Shown: positions 49,150 through 56,913 of the stretch, piece by piece
Position numbering within the stretch: position 1 is the first letter of the stretch
Layout of the letters: each line of letters opens with the position of its first letter
Origin: Actinoplanes sp. KI2
Lineage (GTDB): Bacteria; Actinomycetota; Actinomycetes; Mycobacteriales; Micromonosporaceae
Direction of reading: 5' to 3'
NCBI RefSeq assembly: GCF_025630775.1
Contig: NZ_JAOSZE010000033.1
Coordinates: 62,001-126,000 of the forward strand
Length of the DNA: 64,000 nt
Notes under the pieces: generated by a model
Seen by the model: only the letters and a program-made list of their open reading frames with translations
The model's database searches: none
Told to the model about the DNA's origin: nothing
Translations under genes and position numbers: made by a program

Positions 49150-49359
49150 ATGGCATCGCGTACGCATGATCCTGAGCCGCTACTAACGCCGGCCGAGGTG
49201 GCGTCGATGTTCCGCGTCGACCCGAAGACCGTCACCCGGTGGGCGAAGGCCGGCAAGCTCAGTGCAATCCGCACGCTGGGCGGCCACCGCCGTTACCGGG
49301 AGTCGGAGGTTCGCGCCCTGCTGCAGGGACAGATTCCCACGCAGCGTCAGGGTGACTGA
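49150..49359 (+). CDS. bldC: BldC developmental regulator
   Basis: Small MerR-like DNA-binding protein that controls timing of differentiation and antibiotic production by binding DNA as head-to-tail oligomers. 69 residues, essentially one winged helix: LLTPAEVASMFRVDPKTVTRWAKAGKL, then RTLGGHRRYRESEVRALL. ATG at 49150 has GGAGGAG upstream. Length and sequence match the family closely. The 281-bp upstream region is relatively AT-rich and probably holds its promoter. Confidence 0.96.
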   Translation: MASRTHDPEPLLTPAEVASMFRVDPKTVTRWAKAGKLSAIRTLGGHRRYRESEVRALLQGQIPTQRQGD

Positions 49360-49441
49360 ACGGACTTCGGTCGAGACGTAGCATCGTTGCAAGGGGCGTG
49401 CGCTGGGGAAGGCGACCGCCCCTTCTTCGTATCCTCGAACA

Positions 49442-50221
49442 GTGGATCAGCCTCCGATCGGCGACGTCTTCGGCGAAATGATCAGGGACGCGTACGCGGT
49501 GCGGACCGGCGTAGGGCCGCGACCGCTGGCCGGCGGCCGGGTGCCGCGCCCGGTGATCGAGGTGATCGAACGGGACGACGGCCTGATCAACGGCGCACCG
49601 GTCGACCATTACCTGGCCGAGCCGGACGAATGGCAACCGCACGATCACCGGGCCCTGCGCCTCTGCCGGGGCCAGGTGCTCGACGTCGGCGTCGGCGCCG
49701 GCCGGACCGCCGTCGAACTGCAGCGACGCGGCATGGCGGTCACCGGCCTGGACACTTCGCCGGGCGCGATCGAGATCGCCAGGCGACGCGGCTTGCGCGA
49801 CACCGTGGTGACAACCATTGACGTGTACGCCGAGAAAGCCGCCACCAGATACGACACCTTTCTGCTGCTCGGCAACAACCTCGGTCTCCTGGAGAGCGCC
49901 GAGCGCGCCCCCGTCTTCCTGGCCGCCCTCGCCCGCCTGGCCAAGCCGGGCGCCCGGATTATCGCCCAGGGCACCGACCCGTACGGCACCACCGATCCGG
50001 TGCATGTGGAGTACCACCAGCGCAACCGCGAGCGCGGCCGGATCGGTGGCCAGCTTCGGCTTCGGTTGCGCTACCGGCGGCTGGCCACCGACTGGTTCGA
50101 CTACCTGAATTGCTCCCCCGAGGAGTTGGAGAAACTGCTGGCCGGGACGGGGTGGCGGCTGAAATCGGTCGACCTGGAAGACCGGCCTTACTACCTTGCC
50201 GTCATGGAGCTGATGACATGA
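49442..50221 (+). CDS. SAM-dependent methyltransferase
   Basis: 259 residues, class I methyltransferase fold: VLDVGVGAGRTAVELQRRG is motif I (about 79-97), VTGLDTSPGAIEIARRRG follows, and FLLLGNNLGLLES is the post-motif region. The first 60 residues include IGDVFGEMIRDAY and IERDDGLINGAPVDHYL. The substrate is unknown. The gene's stop overlaps the start of the RNA 2'-phosphotransferase gene (ATGA), which hints at an RNA or nucleotide substrate, but this is inference. GTG at 49442, no clear ribosome site. Confidence 0.85.
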   Translation: MDQPPIGDVFGEMIRDAYAVRTGVGPRPLAGGRVPRPVIEVIERDDGLINGAPVDHYLAEPDEWQPHDHRALRLCRGQVLDVGVGAGRTAVELQRRGMAVTGLDTSPGAIEIARRRGLRDTVVTTIDVYAEKAATRYDTFLLLGNNLGLLESAERAPVFLAALARLAKPGARIIAQGTDPYGTTDPVHVEYHQRNRERGRIGGQLRLRLRYRRLATDWFDYLNCSPEELEKLLAGTGWRLKSVDLEDRPYYLAVMELMT

Positions 50222-50796
50222 CGGAACTGAGCCGCGACCAGGTCCGGCTCAGTCGGCGGATCTCGCTGGTCCTGCGGCACCGGCCGGAGTCGGCGCGCCT
50301 CGCCCTCGACGCGAACGGCTGGGTGCCGGTCGCCGACCTGATCGGCGCGCTGGGCATCACCCGCGCCGAGCTCGACCTGATCGTGGAGAACAACGACAAG
50401 GCCCGATTCGCGATCGCCCGCCGCGACGACGGCGTGGACTGGATCCGGGCCAGCCAGGGGCATTCCCGCCGGGTCGAGGTCGACCTCGGACTGCCGCCGG
50501 CCGAGCCGCCCGCGGTGCTGTTCCACGGGACCCCGCGGGAAAACGTCGAGGCGATCCGGCGGGACGGCCTGCGCCCGCGGAGCCGGCATCACGTACACCT
50601 CTCGAAGGACGTGCCCACCGCGCTGGCGGTCGGCCGGCGGCGCTCGGCCGACGTGGTGGTGTTCGAGGTGGACGCGGCGACCATGGCCGCCGGCGGACAC
50701 GTCTTCCACCGCAGCGAGAACGGGGTCTGGCTCACCCTCGCGGTGCCGCCGGCGTATCTGTCGTTAAACGGACAAATCCGTAATAAGGCCGAATGA
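50218..50796 (+). CDS. kptA: RNA 2'-phosphotransferase (Tpt1/KptA)
   Basis: Transfers an internal RNA 2'-phosphate to NAD+, giving ADP-ribose 1'',2''-cyclic phosphate. 192 residues. N-terminal winged lobe with SLVLRHRPE (catalytic Arg and His) and ASQGHS, then the ADP-ribosyl-transferase lobe with VLFHGTPRENVEAI, RDGLRPRSRHHVHLS and a final hydrophobic strand. These cover the Arg-His-Arg-Arg catalytic set of the family. ATG at 50218 overlaps the methyltransferase stop. Bacteria mostly lack the splicing pathway that needs this enzyme in yeast; with Pnkp-Hen1 in the same window, a role in RNA repair is plausible but unproven. Confidence 0.93.
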   Translation: MTELSRDQVRLSRRISLVLRHRPESARLALDANGWVPVADLIGALGITRAELDLIVENNDKARFAIARRDDGVDWIRASQGHSRRVEVDLGLPPAEPPAVLFHGTPRENVEAIRRDGLRPRSRHHVHLSKDVPTALAVGRRRSADVVVFEVDAATMAAGGHVFHRSENGVWLTLAVPPAYLSLNGQIRNKAE

Positions 50797-50856
50797 TCTA
50801 GTCTCCACAATGGCCGAACGGCCCGAACGGCCGGCGTCACCGATTAGCGTGGTGTC

Positions 50857-51423
50857 ATGGCGAGGATCACCCGGCGTGAGCTGATGAGCATCCTCGGTGC
50901 GTTCGGTGTCGTCGCCGCCCTCGGCGGCCTGGCCTTCGGGCTGCCCGCGATCGACCGATCCTTACCGGACACCCGCCCGGTCCGGGCCGACGAGCCCTAC
51001 CTGGTCGGCGCCGGCGTCACGGTGGTCCCGCCGGCCGGCGCGACCCTCGACGTCACGGTGACCCGGCCCGGCGGCTCGACCGGCACCGCACTCTTCCGGC
51101 TCGGCACGGTGCAGTACCAGGTCGCCGTCCGTCCCTTCGACGGGGACCTGCGCACGGCCGGCGAGCGGCTCCGGCACCGGATCACCGCCACCTCCGGATA
51201 TCAGGTCACCGGCCCGCAGCTGGCCGTCACCACGGCCGGCGGGCTGGACGGGCTGCAGGGCGGCTACTCCGCCCCCGGACGCAGCGGGCGCTACGCGGTC
51301 TTCGTCGCCGACGGCCTGACCATCGAGGTCACCGTCAGCGGCACCGATCTCGACCTGGCACGCACCCTGCCGCAGATCGAGGCGAGCACCCGTACGGTGC
51401 AGACCGACGGGCGGGAGCGGTGA
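50857..51423 (+). CDS. Membrane-anchored hypothetical protein
   Basis: 188 residues. A positively charged N-terminus (ARITRREL) and one membrane segment (about 10-32) suggest an anchor or uncleaved signal, followed by an extracytoplasmic beta-rich domain (about 45-180) with no cysteines. Family not recognised. Its TGA overlaps the GTG of the PrsW-like protease gene, so the two are translationally coupled and probably work together, for instance as substrate or regulator. ATG at 50857 has only a weak GGTG ribosome site. Confidence 0.78.
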   Translation: MARITRRELMSILGAFGVVAALGGLAFGLPAIDRSLPDTRPVRADEPYLVGAGVTVVPPAGATLDVTVTRPGGSTGTALFRLGTVQYQVAVRPFDGDLRTAGERLRHRITATSGYQVTGPQLAVTTAGGLDGLQGGYSAPGRSGRYAVFVADGLTIEVTVSGTDLDLARTLPQIEASTRTVQTDGRER

Positions 51424-52751
51424 CGGCGGACGCGGTCCGGCCCGCGCCGAGCGGGGCTCGGCTCTCCGCGCTCGCTCGCGTCCCGGCGTTCTGGGTGGTG
51501 GCCGCGCTGCTGCTGGCGGGCGCGATCCGGATGGCACAGATCGCCGGGCGGCTGGCCTCGGCGTACCCGGTCGCAACGGCCGCGGCGGTCGTGCTGTTCG
51601 GGCTGCTCGCGGTGCCGTTCTGGCTGGTCGTCGCCGAGTTGGACTTTCTCGAGCGGGAGCCGATCGAGCTGCTGGTGCTCGCCTTCGCCTGGGGCGGACT
51701 CGTGGCGACCAGCGTGTCGATCCCGGCCAGCACGGCGCTGGAGGACCTGGTCGCCAAGCTCGGCTCGCCGCACCTGGCCGCCGACTGGGGCGCCGCACTG
51801 TCCGCGCCCTCGGTCGAGGAGACCGCGAAGACGCTCGGCGTGGTGGCGATCGTGCTGGTCGCCCGCGCGCAGGTGAACAGCGTGCTGGACGGCGTCGTCT
51901 ACGGCGCGATGGTCGGCCTGGGCTTCCAGATCGTCGAGGACATCGTCTTCGCGGTCGGTGCGGTGGCACTGGCCGGGCAGGGCGACCAGATCCAGCCGGT
52001 GATCGCCACCTTCCTATTGCGTGGGTTCCTCTCCGGGGTGTGGAGCCACACGCTGTTCGGCGCGCTGGTCGGGGCCGGCATCGGCTACCTGGTGGTGCGG
52101 CGCGACCGGCGGCCGGCCCATCGGATCGGCGCGGCCCTGCTGGCCTTCCTCGGCGCCTGGGCGTCGCACGTGCTGTGGAACTCGCCGCTGCTCGGCGACG
52201 GCGTCGGCAACGGCGCGCCGGCGCTGCTCGGGGTGCTGTTGCTCAAAGGGCTGCCGCCGCTGGTGCTGATCCTGGTGCTGGTGCGGCGGGCGCATGACCG
52301 GGAGGCTGACTACTACGTCGAGCGGCTCGGCACGCTGCGCGATCCGGAGCTCATCACGGAGGGCGAGCTGGACGCGCTGCGCTCCGGCGCGAAGCGGGCG
52401 GCGGCCCGCCGATACGCCGGCGAACGGGCCGGCCGCGCCGGGCGCCGGGCGGTACGTCAGCTGCAAAGCGCCCAGGCCCGGCTGGCGGTCGAGCTGAGCC
52501 GAACGGCCGAGCTGAGCGAGACGGCCGAGCTGAGCGGGACCGGCGAGCTGGGTCGACCGGATGGGCCGGGCGGGGTCTCGGCGGCAAATCGTGACGACGT
52601 ACGGGAGCGGCGCCGGCTGTTGCGCGAGCTGGGCCACCCGGAGGCGATCGCCGGGCCGCGATCGTGGCGGCACACGGCCTCCACGATCGTCACCACCATC
52701 GTGGCGATCGCCGTCCTGTGGGTGGCCCTTTCCGCGCTCGGCGGCGCCTGA
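51420..52751 (+). CDS. PrsW-family intramembrane metalloprotease
   Basis: 443 residues with eight or nine membrane helices. The protease motifs are present: SVEETAK (Glu133, Glu134), FQIVED (Glu173, Asp174), a His in WSHTLF (His210) and another in SHVLWN (His250). PrsW in Bacillus starts release of an ECF sigma factor by cutting its anti-sigma factor; related enzymes have other substrates. The C-terminal 130 residues are cytoplasmic, Arg/Ala-rich, with a TAELSET/TAELSGT mini-repeat, then a final membrane helix (about 420-440). GTG at 51420 overlaps the upstream anchored protein's stop. No ECF sigma gene is in the window. Confidence 0.85.
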   Translation: MTADAVRPAPSGARLSALARVPAFWVVAALLLAGAIRMAQIAGRLASAYPVATAAAVVLFGLLAVPFWLVVAELDFLEREPIELLVLAFAWGGLVATSVSIPASTALEDLVAKLGSPHLAADWGAALSAPSVEETAKTLGVVAIVLVARAQVNSVLDGVVYGAMVGLGFQIVEDIVFAVGAVALAGQGDQIQPVIATFLLRGFLSGVWSHTLFGALVGAGIGYLVVRRDRRPAHRIGAALLAFLGAWASHVLWNSPLLGDGVGNGAPALLGVLLLKGLPPLVLILVLVRRAHDREADYYVERLGTLRDPELITEGELDALRSGAKRAAARRYAGERAGRAGRRAVRQLQSAQARLAVELSRTAELSETAELSGTGELGRPDGPGGVSAANRDDVRERRRLLRELGHPEAIAGPRSWRHTASTIVTTIVAIAVLWVALSALGGA

Positions 52752-52758
52752 AACGACC

Positions 52759-53007
52759 TCAGACCTGCGGCGGAAGCCCGCCGTCGCCATCGACGATCGT
52801 GTCCGGGTTGCCGTCCTGGTCGAGGTCGACCATGGTGATGTCGACCTTGCCGTCGCCGTCGGTGTCGAACTGGAACAGGTCGGGCTTGCCGTCCCCGTCG
52901 GTGTCGGACACCCACACGTCCGGCTTGCCGTCGCCGGTCGTGTCGTTGGCGATCAGGTCGACGCGGCTGTCGCCGCGCGTCTCCACGGTCTCCTGCGGCT
53001 CGGTCAT
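52759..53007 (-). CDS. Small protein made of DxDGDGKPD calcium-binding-like repeats
   Basis: 82 residues without a signal peptide. After about 20 leading residues it is a run of five units: DTTGDGKPDVWVS, DTDGDGKPDLFQF, DTDGDGKVDITMV, DLDQDGNPDTIV and DGDGG. Each unit has the Asp spacing of EF-hand or thrombospondin-type-3 calcium loops (D-x-D-x-D-G-x-x-D), with a short hydrophobic strand between. ATG at 53007 has GAGGGAG upstream, a strong site. It is convergent with the PrsW-like gene, 7 bp apart. Role unknown; calcium buffering or folding on a partner is possible. Confidence 0.8.
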   Translation of the reverse strand: MTEPQETVETRGDSRVDLIANDTTGDGKPDVWVSDTDGDGKPDLFQFDTDGDGKVDITMVDLDQDGNPDTIVDGDGGLPPQV

Positions 53008-53131
53008 GGAATCTCCCTCGAGGGGCTCGATTGGTCAGAGGAACAGTAGGACCAGCGGGCCACCGGCGCGACCCGGGCCTTGTGATCGAAGTCGCAGGAA
53101 AGCAGGTGACCAGGCGGTAACCTTGCCCGTC

Positions 53132-53551
53132 ATGGACATTGCGGCCGACGCCTTACAGACCCTGCTCTCCACCGGGGGCGGCGGCTCCCTCGGCGAGAGG
53201 ATGGGCGTCCGGCTCCTCGAGGCCACCGCCGAGCGGGTGGTCGGCACCATGCCGGTCGAGGGCAACACCCAGCCGTACGGGCTGCTGCACGGCGGCGCTT
53301 CCTGCGTCCTCGCCGAGACGCTCGGTTCGGTCGGCGCGGTGCTGCACGGGCAGACCGTGGACCGGCCGTTCGCGGTGGGCGTGGACATCAACGCCACCCA
53401 TCACAAGGGCGTGCGGTCCGGGCTGGTCACCGGGGTGGCGACGCCGGTGCACCGCGGCCGGACGATGGTGACCTACGAGGTGGTCCTCACCGACGACCTG
53501 GATGAGCGGATCTGCACCGCCCGGATCACCTGTCTTCTGCGCGGAGCGTGA
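53132..53551 (+). CDS. PaaI-type hotdog-fold thioesterase
   Basis: 139 residues, one hotdog domain. Family marks: GERMGVRLLEATAERVVGTMPVEGNTQPYGLLHGGASCVLAE, of which the catalytic HGG (about 53-55) with a downstream Glu (AETLG) are key, then VDINATHHKGVRSGLVTG and the strand MVTYEVVLTDD. Acts on acyl-CoA thioesters, substrate likely an aromatic or phenylacetyl-type CoA, or a menaquinone-pathway intermediate; not decidable. ATG at 53132; the open frame extends far upstream but that part is a shadow. Confidence 0.9.
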   Translation: MDIAADALQTLLSTGGGGSLGERMGVRLLEATAERVVGTMPVEGNTQPYGLLHGGASCVLAETLGSVGAVLHGQTVDRPFAVGVDINATHHKGVRSGLVTGVATPVHRGRTMVTYEVVLTDDLDERICTARITCLLRGA

Positions 53552-53613
53552 AATCCGGTGCTTGTTGGCCCGTCCGCGAGCGTTCCTTGACCGATCCACG
53601 TACCTTTCTTCAC

Positions 53614-54003
53614 GTGACGGAGGTACCGCAGCACGCTTTCGACGACGCGGCGCTGGTTCTGCAGAGTGCGCTCAGCGGCGACAGCGATGCTGTGGTCGAC
53701 ACGTTCGACGCGGTCGTCGACCGGTCCGGCGTCGTCGGGGCGTACGACGTCGCCTGGTGCCTCGCGGCCACCATGGTCGGGCAGATCCCGTCCGGCGGCG
53801 CCTGGACCCTCGACTTTCCCGGCATCGACGACGCGCGCTACGACAAGCGCTGGGTGGCCCGGTTCGTGAGCGCGTACGTGAACGGCGACATCTCGACCGG
53901 CGAGGCCCTGTTCGGCGCCGCGATCGCCGACGGCCAACTGCCGGACTGCCTGCTCGCCCTGGCCGGCTCGACGGTCGCCACGCTGCGCCATCGAGCGGCC
54001 TGA
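53614..54003 (+). CDS. Hypothetical protein (129 aa)
   Basis: No family recognised. All-alpha, acidic and Ala-rich; segments such as VVDRSGVVGAYDVAWCLAATMVG and KRWVARFVSAYVNGDISTGEALF look like paired helices. I chose GTG 53614 as start because codons before it (53548-53613) overlap the thioesterase stop region and give Cys/Trp/Arg-rich residues; there is no good ribosome site in either case. Convergent with the next gene, 13 bp apart. Confidence 0.6.
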   Translation: MTEVPQHAFDDAALVLQSALSGDSDAVVDTFDAVVDRSGVVGAYDVAWCLAATMVGQIPSGGAWTLDFPGIDDARYDKRWVARFVSAYVNGDISTGEALFGAAIADGQLPDCLLALAGSTVATLRHRAA

Positions 54004-54016
54004 GCCGTGACCGGGA

Positions 54017-54325
54017 TCAGCTCTTCTTGAGGTAGAGCGCCTTCGCGTACTGCGCCGCCGCGGCCTCGTTGTACATCGCCGCCTGCGCCATGTACCACTG
54101 GTTGTCGGAGAGCGCCTTTTTCGACTGGCTCGTCCCCGACCAGCGGATGTCGGCATCCACCTCGGACATGCCCCGCGCCTTGAACTGGCGCCGCATCGCC
54201 ATCTTGCCCAGGCGGAACGCCTCGGCGGCCTCCTCGGCCTGCTTCATCGCGGCGAAAGCCTTCTCGCTGAGCGCCTCCGCCAAGGTCCACGCCGCCTGTT
54301 CCGCCGCATTCGTGAATGTCAGCAC
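54017..54325 (-). CDS. Hypothetical helical protein (102 aa)
   Basis: No family recognised. Very Ala/Gln/Lys-rich and predicted almost wholly helical, with heptad-like spacing (EQAAWTLAEALSEKAFAAMKQ; later NQWYMAQAAMYNEAAAAQYAK). GTG at 54325 follows AAGGAGGAG at 5 nt, a strong ribosome site that decides the start; the frame is open to 54868 only as antisense to the HAD gene. It could be a coiled-coil or ESX-like small protein, but no WxG motif is present (W-S-G at RWSGTSQS is the nearest thing and is not in the usual place). Confidence 0.7.
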   Translation of the reverse strand: MLTFTNAAEQAAWTLAEALSEKAFAAMKQAEEAAEAFRLGKMAMRRQFKARGMSEVDADIRWSGTSQSKKALSDNQWYMAQAAMYNEAAAAQYAKALYLKKS

Positions 54326-54364
54326 GCCGCTCCTCCTTGAAAAAGCGCCTGTCAGAATCATTTG

Positions 54365-55006
54365 ATGTTGTTGCTTGTCGATCTGGACAACACTCTCGTT
54401 GACCGTCGCGCGGCCTACAAGGCCTGGGCGGAGTCCCGCTTCGGCGAATCCGAGGTTCGCTGGCTGGTCGAGGCGGACCGGGACGGCTACGAGCGGCGCG
54501 AAACGCTGGCCGCAATGATCGCGGCGAGGTACGGGGGCGACGAGCGGCAGGTGCTCACCGAGCTGCGGGCCGGGATGGTGGCGAACCTGGCGCCCGATCC
54601 GCAGGTCGCCCAGGTGCTGACCGATGCGACGGCCGCCGGTCTCGTGCCGTTCGTGGTGACCAACGGCACGGTGGCCCAGCAGGAGGCCAAGCTGCGGCGC
54701 ACCGGTCTGGACCGGCTGGTCGCCGGCTGGACGATCTCCGAGGGCGCCGGCGTCGGCAAACCCGACCGGCGCATCTTCGAGATCGCGGCGGCCGCGGCCG
54801 GTATTCGGCTCTCGGAGACCGGCTGGATGGTCGGCGACAGCGCGGAGAAAGACATCGGCGGCGGGCACGCGGCCGGACTGCGTACGGCCTGGGTCGCCCT
54901 CGGCCGCGACTGGCCGCCCGGCCTCGCCTACCGCCCGGAGATCACCGGCCGGACCGGCGTGGCGGCGCTCCGAGCGGTGATCCAGGACACCGTGGGGCGG
55001 GAATGA
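54365..55006 (+). CDS. HAD-superfamily hydrolase
   Basis: 213 residues, phosphatase of the HAD (subclass IA) kind. Motif I DLDNTLVDRR (catalytic Asp6 and Asp8), motif II in PFVVTNGT, motif III Lys in GVGKPDRRIFE, motif IV GDSAEKDIGGGHAAG. An alpha-helical cap lies between about 15 and 90. The substrate may be a small phosphorylated metabolite. ATG at 54365, with no visible ribosome site; the divergent gene starts 40 bp away. Confidence 0.9.
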   Translation: MLLLVDLDNTLVDRRAAYKAWAESRFGESEVRWLVEADRDGYERRETLAAMIAARYGGDERQVLTELRAGMVANLAPDPQVAQVLTDATAAGLVPFVVTNGTVAQQEAKLRRTGLDRLVAGWTISEGAGVGKPDRRIFEIAAAAAGIRLSETGWMVGDSAEKDIGGGHAAGLRTAWVALGRDWPPGLAYRPEITGRTGVAALRAVIQDTVGRE

Positions 55007-55109
55007 GCGGCACCGATGCCCCTTCGCCTCTCAGGTTCCGCCGGATCTCCGTGTTGCCATGGACAAAGGGCCCATCGACGGGGTCACCGAGTCGGGTAAA
55101 GGTTTACCG

Positions 55110-55580
55110 GTGACCTCTCCGCAGGCGTCCCGCCGAGGCTCGTTCGTGGCACCGGCGCTGCTGTTTGTGGCGCTGCTCGGCGGCGCGTTGTTCTTCGGCC
55201 TGCTGGCCGTGTCCGGACAGGGCGAACCGGGCGTCGCCACCGACAACGCGGCGGTGACCGATCCGTCCCCGTCGAAGGCGGCACCCGCGGCGAGGACGAT
55301 CGTCACCACCCTGCCCAGCGCGACCGGCGCCCCGCCGGAGGGCGGGCGCATCGGCTCGCCGGCCGAGGACCGGGCCCGGCCCGAGTCGGAGTCGGAGTCG
55401 GAGGAGGCTCGGCAGGTCTCCTTGCTGCCGCGCAAGCCGGTGCCCGGACACACGACCGCCGCGGTCGTCGGCGACTACTGCGCCCCGGCCGGTACGAAGG
55501 CGCGCGGCTCGGCCGGCGACCGGCTGGTCTGCAAACCGGGCGAGGACGACGGCAAGAGCCGCTGGGAAGACGACAACTGA
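55110..55580 (+). CDS. Hypothetical single-pass membrane protein with charged linker
   Basis: 156 residues from GTG 55110 (AAAGG 7 nt upstream); an ATG at 55059 would add 17 residues but lacks a ribosome site. After a short basic start (SPQASRRG) there is one membrane helix (about 12-35), then an extracytoplasmic disordered region rich in Pro, Ala and Glu (including SESESEEAR), and a small C-terminal piece with two cysteines (DYCAPAGTKARGSAGDRLVCK), which could form a disulfide. No family recognised. Convergent with the photolyase gene, 7 bp apart. Confidence 0.65.
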   Translation: MTSPQASRRGSFVAPALLFVALLGGALFFGLLAVSGQGEPGVATDNAAVTDPSPSKAAPAARTIVTTLPSATGAPPEGGRIGSPAEDRARPESESESEEARQVSLLPRKPVPGHTTAAVVGDYCAPAGTKARGSAGDRLVCKPGEDDGKSRWEDDN

Positions 55581-55587
55581 CCCGGGC

Positions 55588-56913
55588 TCACGGCCGCAGC
55601 CACACCGCCTCGTCGCGATGTGACTCCAGCGGACCCGGATAGTCCACTTTGCTCCGTTCGTCGTCCGGAAGGCGCCACGGCTCGTGCACCGCGGCTCCGT
55701 CGATGCCGGCCAGCTCGGGCAGGTAACGCCGCACGTACGCGCCGTCGGGGTCGAAGCGGCGGGCCTGCCGGATCGGATTGAAGCGCCGATAGGGCCGGGT
55801 GTCATTCCCGGTTCCGGCCACCCACTGCCAGTTGCCGGAGTTGTTCGGCACGTCCCCGTCGAGCAGCCATCGGAAGAACCACCGCACGCCGAGCCGCCAG
55901 TCGACGCCCAGGTGCTTGGTGAGGAACGCCGCGGTGATCAGCCGGGCCCGGTTGTGCATCCAGCCCTCGGCGCGCAGCTGGCGCATCCCGGCGTCGACGA
56001 TCGGCACCCCGGTGAGCCCGTCCTGCCAGTGCCGCAGCGCCTCCGGATCGTCGCGCCACTCGTCGTTCGCGGCCGGCCGCAGCGCCGCGGTGGAGAGCCG
56101 CGGGAAGGCGAGCGCGACCTGGTAGTAGAAGTCGCGCCAGCAGAGTTGCCGCAGAAAGGGCTCGGCGTTGCGGGCCATCGCGGCGTTCGCCACCGCCAGC
56201 GGGGAGAGACATCCGAAGCGCAGGTACGGGCTGAGCCGGCTCGTTTCGTCGGCCGGGAGGTCGTCGTGCTTCTCGGCGTACGCGTCGATGCCGCGCAACC
56301 ATGCGGCGAGCCGGCGCCGGCCCTCGGTCTCGCCGCCCGGCGCGGCGTCCGGCGACTCCCCGGCCGGTGTCGCCGGCAGGGGCCCGGCCGCGATCTCCGG
56401 CAGGGTGATCCGGCGCGGCGTGCCGACCTCGTCCCGCCACTTCGCGCCGATCCAGGCCCGATGGTAGGGCGTGAACACCCGATACGCATCGCCGCCGGCA
56501 CTCGGCCGCAGCGCGCCCGGATCGACGATCGTCACCCCGGGGAACAGCCGCAGCGCGATCCGGTTGCGATCGCATTCCGTGCGCAGGCGAGCCTCCCGCT
56601 TGCGGGCGTACGCGCTGACGTCCGCCGCCACGCCGAGCATGGTCGCGCCCACCTCGCGGGCGACCTTCAGCGTCTCCTCGGCCGGGTCGCCGTGCCGCAG
56701 GACCAGGTCGCCACCGCGCTCGCGTAACGACGTACGCAGCCCGGCGAGCGACTGGTGCAGGAAGCGGGACCGGTTCGGCGAGAGCCCGCCGAGCCTGGGG
56801 TCGAGCACGAAGAGCGGGACGACCCGGTCGGCGTTCGCGCAGGCGGCGGCCAGCGTCGGGTTGTCCAGCACCCGAAGGTCCCGGGTCAGCAGCACGACCG
56901 CGGTACGGGTCAT
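55588..56913 (-). CDS. phr: Deoxyribodipyrimidine photolyase (class I CPD type)
   Basis: FAD enzyme that repairs UV-made pyrimidine dimers with blue light. 441 residues. N-terminal alpha/beta antenna domain (about 1-130; RDLRVLDNPTL, VVPLFVLDPRL), then the FAD-binding helical domain with SRLSPYLRFGCLSP, LCWRDFYYQ, WQDGLTGVPIVDAGMRQL, GWMHNRARL and WQWVAGTGNDTRPYRRFNP. The last of these is the family signature with FAD- and lesion-contacting residues. ATG at 56913 overlaps the crtB stop (ATGA), so it is co-transcribed with phytoene synthase, consistent with a light-induced operon. Confidence 0.94.
   Translation of the reverse strand: MTRTAVVLLTRDLRVLDNPTLAAACANADRVVPLFVLDPRLGGLSPNRSRFLHQSLAGLRTSLRERGGDLVLRHGDPAEETLKVAREVGATMLGVAADVSAYARKREARLRTECDRNRIALRLFPGVTIVDPGALRPSAGGDAYRVFTPYHRAWIGAKWRDEVGTPRRITLPEIAAGPLPATPAGESPDAAPGGETEGRRRLAAWLRGIDAYAEKHDDLPADETSRLSPYLRFGCLSPLAVANAAMARNAEPFLRQLCWRDFYYQVALAFPRLSTAALRPAANDEWRDDPEALRHWQDGLTGVPIVDAGMRQLRAEGWMHNRARLITAAFLTKHLGVDWRLGVRWFFRWLLDGDVPNNSGNWQWVAGTGNDTRPYRRFNPIRQARRFDPDGAYVRRYLPELAGIDGAAVHEPWRLPDDERSKVDYPGPLESHRDEAVWLRP

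Noticed and set aside
54017..54325. WxG100/ESX secreted protein
   Set aside because: Size and helical content fit, but the WSG sequence is not between two helices in the normal place and no ESX genes are near.
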